64,000 nucleotides of DNA from NCBI RefSeq assembly GCF_963169125.1, contig NC_084797.1:87453868-87517867 (forward strand). Direction: 5' to 3'. Below the pieces are notes generated by a model. The model ran no database searches and was not told the DNA's origin. It saw only the letters and a list, made by a program, of their open reading frames with translations. Of the stretch, positions 57,546 through 64,000 are shown in pieces. Numbering within the stretch: position 1 is the first letter of the stretch; each line of letters starts with the position of its first letter. The translations under genes were made by a program, and so were the position numbers. The DNA is from Humulus lupulus (Eukaryota; Streptophyta; Magnoliopsida; Rosales; Cannabaceae).

Positions 57546-59599
57546 TTCCCCCCCTCTTGAGAAGGATTTGTCCTCAAATCTTCACCTGCATCAAAAGGAC
57601 TCAAATCAGAAACATTAAAAGTAGCACTAACAGTATACTCACCTGGTAAATCGAGTCTGTAGGCATTGTCATTGATCCTTTCTAGCACTTGAATGGACCA
57701 TCTCCTCGAGGTAGCAATTTGGAACGTCTTTGTGCTGGGAATCGCTCTTTCCTCATGTGTACCCATACCCAATCACCGGGGTCAAAAACCTGCTTGTGAT
57801 GACCCTTGTTAGCATCAAGTTGGTTAGTGTTTAAAAGAGCCTCCTTAACCTCACTTTTTTTTGCATAAAAATTATTTTGTTTTCTCTCTAATTTTCCCTC
57901 ATTGATCGAACTCTTCTCTTTCTTTTCTCTCTCACTTGATTCGACCCTTTTCTCTCTTTGTCTCGCTTTTTTCTCACTCTCATTCGTCTTTTCACTCTCC
58001 TTCTTCTGCTCACTCAATATTTTTTGATCTCTCAATTTTTGCAACCTCACTTGGTCTTCATATACTTGCTTTGGCGTTAATGGAGCTAGAGTGACTGTTT
58101 GTTGATGGAACGTGAATGAGTACTTGTTGGTGAAGCCATCATGCTGGACTCGCCGATCAAATAGCCAAGGCCTTCCTAGAAGGAGGTGTCCAGCTTGCAT
58201 GGGAACCACATCACACAATACCTTATCGTCATACTTGCCAATTCGAAATGATACCAGCACCTGTTTTGTAACCCTCACTTCACCACTATCATTCAACCAC
58301 TGCAACTTGTATGGACAAGGATGTTTAAGCGTTGGGAGCCCTAGCTTTTCAACCATGGAAGAACTAGCAACGTTAGTGCAACTACCACCATCAATAATAA
58401 CACTGCATACCTTGTCTTTCACATGACAACGAGTGTGAAAGATGTTCTCTCGCTGCACCTCTTCTTCCTCTTCTTTTGCTTGCAAATTTAAGGCTCGTCG
58501 TGTGACTAGTGCAAGCATCTCACCAGATTCTGCCCCAAACTCCTCATCACCCATAGAAGCGTCTTCCAATGGTGGGATGTCAGCAAGATCATCTTCATCT
58601 TCAGAATCTATCTCTCCACTTTCTCGAATCACCATAACTCTCTTGTTTGGACACTGGCTAGCTATGTGTCCTCGCCCCTGACATTTGAAACACCTTATCT
58701 CACAAGAATGAGACTTAGTAGGAGTTGTTTTACCTTGAGGTGGTGTGGCTGTGGTGGCTGGTTTTGGTGCAAATGATGAAGTGGGTTGGTCTTCTTTCTT
58801 TGGATAGTTTGACCTCCAAGGTGTTGTACTTGGATTGTGTGGGCTTGGTCTTGGCCTCGAACTTGTACTACCCTTCTTGAGCTGCCTCTCAACTTTGATT
58901 GCCACATGAACCAAATCCTCCAATTCCACATAATGGTGTAGCTCGATTGGGTCAGCAATCTCTCGGTTCAACCCATTCAAAAACCTTGCCATGGTTGCCT
59001 CCCGATCCTCTTCAACATTGGCTCTAATCATAGCCATCTCCATCTCCTTGTAATACTCATCAACACTCTTGGAACCTTGACGAAGGCCCTGCAACTTAAG
59101 GTATAGATCTCGATAATAATGAGGTGGTACAAACCGTCGCCTCATCACCCTCTTCATTGCCTCCCATGTGTTAATAGGACGATCTCCACTCCGCCTCCTG
59201 TTGATGCACAACTGATCCCACCAAACAATAGCATAATCAGTAAACTCAATGGCAGCTAGTTTTACCTTCTTCATGTCAGAGTAGTTGTGACAATCGAAAA
59301 CTAACTCCATCTTCTTTTCCCACTCCATCTTCTTTTCCCACTCAAGGTATGCCTCGGGGATCACTCTTGCCTTGAAATGCTGGAATTCTCATCTTGATAT
59401 TTCCTAAATAATTATCTACCTGGTTCCTAGCTTCTCTATCCTGACCATACCTCCTATGGTTACCCGCCGACATCCTATCAAAGTCTTCATTAGAAACTAC
59501 CCCTTCCAAATCCCCTTCATTCTCATCCTCCCTTTGGTACACCCTATTCCTCCGTGGCCTCCGTTGTGTTCCCTCTTCTACCCTATCCAACCTCTCATG
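57455..59599 (-). pseudogene. gag-protease-integrase C-terminus of E
   Basis: Gag is readable from the F insertion ([19 protein letters not shown]) to ~59345, where one inserted G shifts the frame. The next frame (59364-57682, 560 codons) includes an 18-bp tandem duplication giving [13 protein letters not shown], the rest of gag, zinc knuckle, protease ([15 protein letters not shown]), linker and the NTNQLD-ANKGHHKQVF junction. A small deletion near 57690 shifts the frame again; the C-terminal domain is completed from 57772 to 57455 inside the LTR. Confidence 0.88.
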
Positions 59600-60056
59600 T
59601 GATGAGGACACTAAGACCCAAGTATCAAGTCAAGTTCCAGTTGGTCCAGTGATGAGGTCACGAGCCAAGAGATTCAAGGAAGAACTTAACAGCCTAGTCC
59701 ACAAAGTCCTAAAACAAGAGGAGACCGTGGTCAACATTGAAGGAGAACAAAGACTTGTCTTACTCATCAAAGTTGACTGAGTTTAGGAGCTTCATGAGTC
59801 TTATTGTATTTTCCATTTTAATTTATTTACGTTATTGTTGTTATTTGGTCTTTCTTTATTTTGTAAAAAGTCAAACACTTGACTTGTGTGAGCTGAAGAG
59901 TTGTGTGAGCCGAAAGGTCTTGTTTTGTGAGCTGAAGAGTTGTGTGAGCCGAAAGGTCTTGTTTATGGTGCTTTCATTAGGAAGACCAAGGGTCTTGTTT
60001 TTCATGTAATTTTTGTCCTTATAAGGACTGCCAAAACAATGTGAAAAGGCAGATTA
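59600..60056 (+). repeat. 5' LTR of F, truncated (457 bp)
   Basis: Begins TGATGAGGACAC. It has the long U3, which reads GPVMRSRAKRFKEELNSLVHKVL through LLIKVD to a TGA at 59778-59780. A ~38-bp unit, GTGAGCTGAAGAGTTGTGTGAGCC..., is tandemly doubled at about 59887-59965. A TATA-like TTATAAGG is at 60019-60026. It breaks off after GGCAGATTA. Confidence 0.85.
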
Positions 60057-60270
60057 CTTTGAACCTCCATATCACCGTCTCATTAGTTTTCAAAGAGCTT
60101 AAAGAAGAAAATAGAGTGGAAAAAGGCAGAGGTGTGAGCTTATTTGAGGGTAAAATCCATCATTGAGTGCAAACACGAGTGTACTTGAGTGACCTTTTTC
60201 TTTGAGTGAAACACGTGAGGGAGTGTGGTGAGGTCTTTTTCTAAACTTATTTTTTTGCAGATTTTCAATC
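60057..60270 (+). other. Remaining leader of F
   Basis: Corresponds to the conserved block just before gag in the other copies (TTGAACCTCCATATCACCG onward). About 1.1-1.3 kb of R/U5, primer-binding site and leader are absent compared with C and D. Confidence 0.75.
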
Positions 60271-63200
60271 ATGTCACAAAATACAGAATGAAATGCAGGC
60301 AATGACACTCCACCACCTACAGTTCCAAATCTACAAATTGAAGCTTTAATGGGGGAGATGAGGAGGATGTTGAGGGAGGAGTGTGAGCAAATACATGAGC
60401 GGTTGGATAGGGTAGAAGAGGGGGCACAACGGAGACCAAGGAGGGGTCGGGTACACCAAAGGGAGGATAAGAATGAAGGGGATTTAGAAGGGGTAGTTTC
60501 TGATGATGAGTTTGATAGGATGTCGACGGGTAACCATAGGAGGTATGGTGGGAATAGAGAAGATAGGAACCAGGTAGATAATTATTTGGGGAATATCAAA
60601 ATGAGAATTCCAGCATTTCAGGGGAAGAGCGATCCTGAAGCATACCTTGAGTGGGAGAAGAAGATGGAGCTATATTTTGATTGTCACAACTACTCCGACA
60701 TGAAGAAGGTAAAACTTGCTGCCATTGAGTTTACTGATTATGCTATTGTTTGGTGGGATCAGCTGTGCATCAACAGGAGGCGGAGTGGAGATCGTCCTAT
60801 TGACACATGGGAGGCAATGAAGAGGGTGATGAGGCGACGGTTTGTACCACCTCATTATTATCGAGATCTGTACCTTAAGTTGCAGGGTCTTCGTCAGGGC
60901 TACAAAAGTGTTGATGAGTATTACAAGGAGATGGAGATGGCTATGATTAGAGCCAATGTTGAAGAGGATCGGGAGGCAACCATGGCAAGGTTTTTGAATG
61001 GGTTGAACCGAGAGATTGCTGACCCAATCGAGCTACACCATTATGTGGAATTGGAGGATTTGGTTCATATGGCAATCAAAGTTGAGAGGCAGCTCAAGAA
61101 GGGTAGTTCAAGTTCGAGGTCAAGACCGAGCCCACACAATCCAAGTACAACACCTTGGAGGTCGAACTATCCAAAGAAAGAAAACCAACCCACTTCATCA
61201 TCTACACCAAAACCAGTCACCACAGCCACACCACCTCAAGGTAAAACAACTCCTACTAAGTCTCATTCTAGTGAGATAAGGTGTTTCAAATGTCAGGGGC
61301 GAGGACACATAGCTAGCCAGTGTCCAAACAAGAGAGTCATGGTGATTCGAGAAAGTGGAGAGATAGATTCTGAAGATGAAGATCATCTTGCTGACATGCC
61401 ACCATTGGAAGATGCTTCTGACAATGAGTATGGACCAGAATCTGGTGAGATGCTTGCACTAGGCACAAGGCGAGTCCTGAATTTGCAAGCAAAAGAAGAG
61501 GAAGAAGAGGTGCAGCGAGAGAACATCTTTCACACTCGTTGTCATGTGAGAGACAAGGTATGCAGTGTCATTATTGATGGAGGTAGTTGTACTAATGTTG
61601 CTAGTGCTTCCATGGTTGCCAAGCTGGGGCTTACAACGCTTAGGCATCCTTGTCCATACAAATTGCAATGGCTGAATGATAGTGGTGAAGTGAGGGTTAC
61701 AAATCAGGTGCTAGTCTCATTTCGAATTGGCAAGTATGAAGATGAGGTGTTGTGTGATGTGGTTCCCATGCAAGCTGGACACCTCCTTCTAGGAAGGCCT
61801 TGGCAATTTGATCGGCGGGTGCAGCATGACGGCTTCACCAACAAGTATTCATTCACATTCCGTCAACGAACAATCACTCTAGCGCCTTTGACACCAAAGC
61901 AAGTGTATGGAGATCAAGTGAGGTTGCAAAAATTGAGTGACAAAAAGAAAATGAGTGAGCAAAAAGAGAGTGAAAAGATGAATGAGAGTGAGGAAAAAGA
62001 GAGACAAAGAGAGAAAAGTGTGGAATCAAGTGAGAGAAAACAAAATAATTTTTATGCAAAAAAAAGTGAGGTTAAGAGAGCATTGTGTACAAAACAGCCC
62101 ATGATTTTACTCATGTATAAGGAGGCTCTTTTAAATACTAACCAACTTGATTCTTCGCTGCCAAGTGTTGTTGTGTCTATTTTGCAGGAATTTGAGGATG
62201 TGTTTCCTGAGAAAGTACCACATGGTTTGCCACCTGTTCGAGGAATAGAACATCAAATTGATTTTGTTCCAGGTGCTTCCATCCCAAACCGACCAGCCTA
62301 CAGAAGTAATCCTGATGAAACAAAGGAATTGCAAAGGCAAATTGAAGAATTGATGGAGAAAGGGCATGTGAGAGAAAGCATGAGCCCTTGTGCTGTTCTA
62401 GTGATTCTAGTTCCCAAGAAGGATGGAACATGGAGGATGTGTGTTGACTGTCGAGCCATCAACAATATAACGGTAAAATATCGACACCCCATTCCTCGTT
62501 TAGATGACATGTTAGATGAATTGCATGGTTCTTGTGTGTTTTCCAAAATTGATCTTAAAAGTGGGTATCATCAGATACGTATGAAAGAAGGGGATGAGTG
62601 GAAAACTGCTTTTAAAACTAAACATGGATTGTATGAGTGGTTAGTCATGCCTTTTGGACTAACTAATGCACCTAGCACTTTCATGCGCTTAATGAATCAT
62701 GTATTGCGTGCTTTCATTGGAAAATTTGTGGTTGTGTATTTTGATGATATTCTTATTTATAGTAAGAATTTGCATGACCATGTTTTGCATTTGCATTCTG
62801 TTTTGGATGTTCTTAGGAAACAGAGTTTATATGCTAACCTCAGTAAGTGTACTTTCTGCACCGATAAGCTTGTTTTCCTAGGCTTTGTTGTAAGTGCTAC
62901 AGGTATTCAGGTGGATGAAGAAAAGATCAAAGCCATCCAAGAGTGGCCGACCCCTACAACTATAGGTAATGTTAGAAGTTTTCATGGACTTGCTAGCTTC
63001 TACAGGAGGTTTGTGAAAAATTTTAGCACCATCGCCGCACCACTTACAGAAGTTATCAAAAAGAATGTGATATTTAAATGGGGTGAAGCTCAAGAGGAGG
63101 CATTTCAGCTACTGAAATACAAGCTTACTCATGCTCCTTTACTTGCTTTGCCTAACTTTTCTAACACTTTTGAAGTTGAATGTGATGCTTCTGGAATAGG

Positions 63201-64000
63201 TATTGGCGCTGTTCTTATGCAGGATGGGAGACCGCTTGCATACTTTAGCGAAAAGCTAAGTGGGGCTGCCCTCAATTACCCCACCTATGACAAAGAATTG
63301 TATGCACTAGTGCGTGCTTTAGAAACATGGCAGCACTATTTGTGGCCAAAGGAGTTTGTGATTCGCACAGATCATGAATCCTTGAAACATTTGAAAGGCC
63401 AACACAAGCTCAACAAGAGACATGCAAGATGGGTTGAGTTCATTGAGACATTTCCTTATGTCATTCGCTATAAACAAGGTAAGGAGAATGTGGTTGCTGA
63501 TGCCCTTTCTCGCAGGTATGCCCTAATCTCTACTCTTGATGCTAAATTTCTTGGGTTTGAACACATAAAGGAGTTGTATTCTGCTGACCATGATTTTGGG
63601 GAAACTTATGCTGTTTGTGAAAAGTCTGCTGACGGAAAATTTTATAGGCATGAGGGTTTCTTGTTTAGGGAGCATAGGTTGTGTGTACCTAATTGTTCTT
63701 TGAGAGATTTGCTAGTTAGAGAGTCCCACGGGGGAGGGTTGATGGGACATTTTGGAGTTGCTAAGACCCTAGCTGTGTTGCAAGAGCACTTCTTTTGGCC
63801 CCACATGAAACGAGATGTTGAGCGAATTTGTGGTAGGTGTGTCACTTGTAGGCAAGCTAAATCAAGAGTTCAGCCAAATGGCCTTTACACACCCCTACCT
63901 ATCCCTAGTTCACCATGGGTTGACATTTCAATGGATTTTGTGTTGGGTTTACCTAGAAGTAAGCGTGGGAGGGATTCAATCTTTGTGGTTGTAGACAGAT
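60271..64000 (+). pseudogene. gag-pol of F, one early stop, otherwise open, 3' end outside
   Basis: The ATG at 60271 starts MSQNTE, then AGA has become TGA (60289-60291). From 60292 the same frame is open to the end of the window, over 1,230 codons; the next in-frame ATG is 60349. Domains: Gag (60600-61080), zinc knuckle [15 protein letters not shown] (61288-61332), protease [13 protein letters not shown] (61570-61608), charged linker, RT (62281 on; [38 protein letters not shown] at 62731-62769), RNase H ([24 protein letters not shown]), integrase zinc region ([12 protein letters not shown], 63829-63864) and the start of the core (DSIFVVVDR). It is the best preserved family 1 polymerase here. 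Confidence 0.9.

Larger units (their letters stand above)
56993..59599 (-). mobile_element. Family 1 element E, non-autonomous, cut by F
   Basis: Minus-strand copy with its 3' LTR (56993-57545), polypurine tract (57546-57561), integrase C-terminus, protease and most of gag. F interrupts gag at 59599/59600. The 5' end must lie beyond the window. Same core deletion as A-D. The left flanking 5-mer is CAAGT (56988-56992). Confidence 0.9.
59600..64000 (+). mobile_element. Family 1 element F, gag-pol bearing, runs off the window
   Basis: Inserted in E's gag; the preceding 5-mer is TCATG (59595-59599). It has U3 and part of R (59600-60056), then a deletion that removes the rest of the LTR, the primer-binding site and most of the leader, then an almost uninterrupted gag-pol. 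Without a primer-binding site this copy could not be reverse-transcribed from its own RNA as it stands. The 3' end is outside the window. Confidence 0.88.

Noticed and set aside
1..64000. Any host single-copy gene, tRNA or rRNA
   Set aside because: Every sizeable coding stretch is assigned to a retrotransposon; the tRNA-like pieces are primer-binding sites only.

Overview
The window is plant nuclear DNA, almost certainly a eudicot, made entirely of nested LTR retrotransposons. I see no host gene, tRNA, rRNA or CRISPR. The evidence is Ty3/gypsy proteins (Gag with zinc knuckle, protease, RT with F(I/D)DDILIYS, RNase H, DDE integrase), primer-binding sites matching initiator tRNA-Met, polypurine tracts, and 5-bp target-site duplications (TSDs) that fix most boundaries exactly. 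The species cannot be told from the sequence.

Four families are present (names are mine). Family 1 is a Ty3/gypsy family with ~0.6-kb LTRs (TGATGAGG...CGTATCA): copies A (-), B (-), C (+), D (-), E (-), F (+), H (-) and solo LTR S1. Family 2 is Tekay/Del-like with ~2.3-2.5-kb LTRs (TGTAACRHCYC...TTACA): V, W, Z, Y (+) and X (-). Family 3 is known only from a 1.9-kb LTR (TGTAGARTCC...TTACA): solo LTR G and the truncated copy J. Family 4 is a Tat-lineage element T with an antisense, intron-bearing extra gene.

Layout: 1-9082 is the 3' part of T; its antisense gene (exons between 7851 and 1157) is split by A (1916-6755, TSD ATTAC). 9083-11331 and 20549-21326 are the decayed interior of V, into which T and B (11332-20543) went; C (15404-20082, TSD GGATG) sits in B's 5' LTR. 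21327-25297 holds V's 3' LTR plus a second partial LTR and gag (W). 25298-27812 is LTR Z, holding S1 (25657-26293, TSD CTTTT). 27813-28203 is an antisense integrase scrap. Y starts at 28204, with D (29198-33971, TSD GGAAA) in its 5' LTR. X (from 39839) is in Y's 3' LTR; H (45945-54535, TSD CCTGT) is in X's gag; G (50215-52136, TSD GTTCG) is in H's gag. J is in X's 5' LTR, E (56993-) in J, and F (59600-) in E, running off the window.

How they work together: H and F encode the full Gag-Pol of family 1, while A-E share one deletion of RT, RNase H and most of integrase, keeping Gag, protease and the integrase C-terminus. This looks like an amplified non-autonomous lineage served in trans by H/F-like elements. 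V and Y likewise share an already decayed pol. The most unusual items are the three-intron antisense gene in T, the multiply deleted non-autonomous lineage, an eight-unit hairpin array in X's leader, a duplicated polypurine-tract/LTR start inside the A/S1 LTR, and a four-fold palindrome array in the family 3 LTR.
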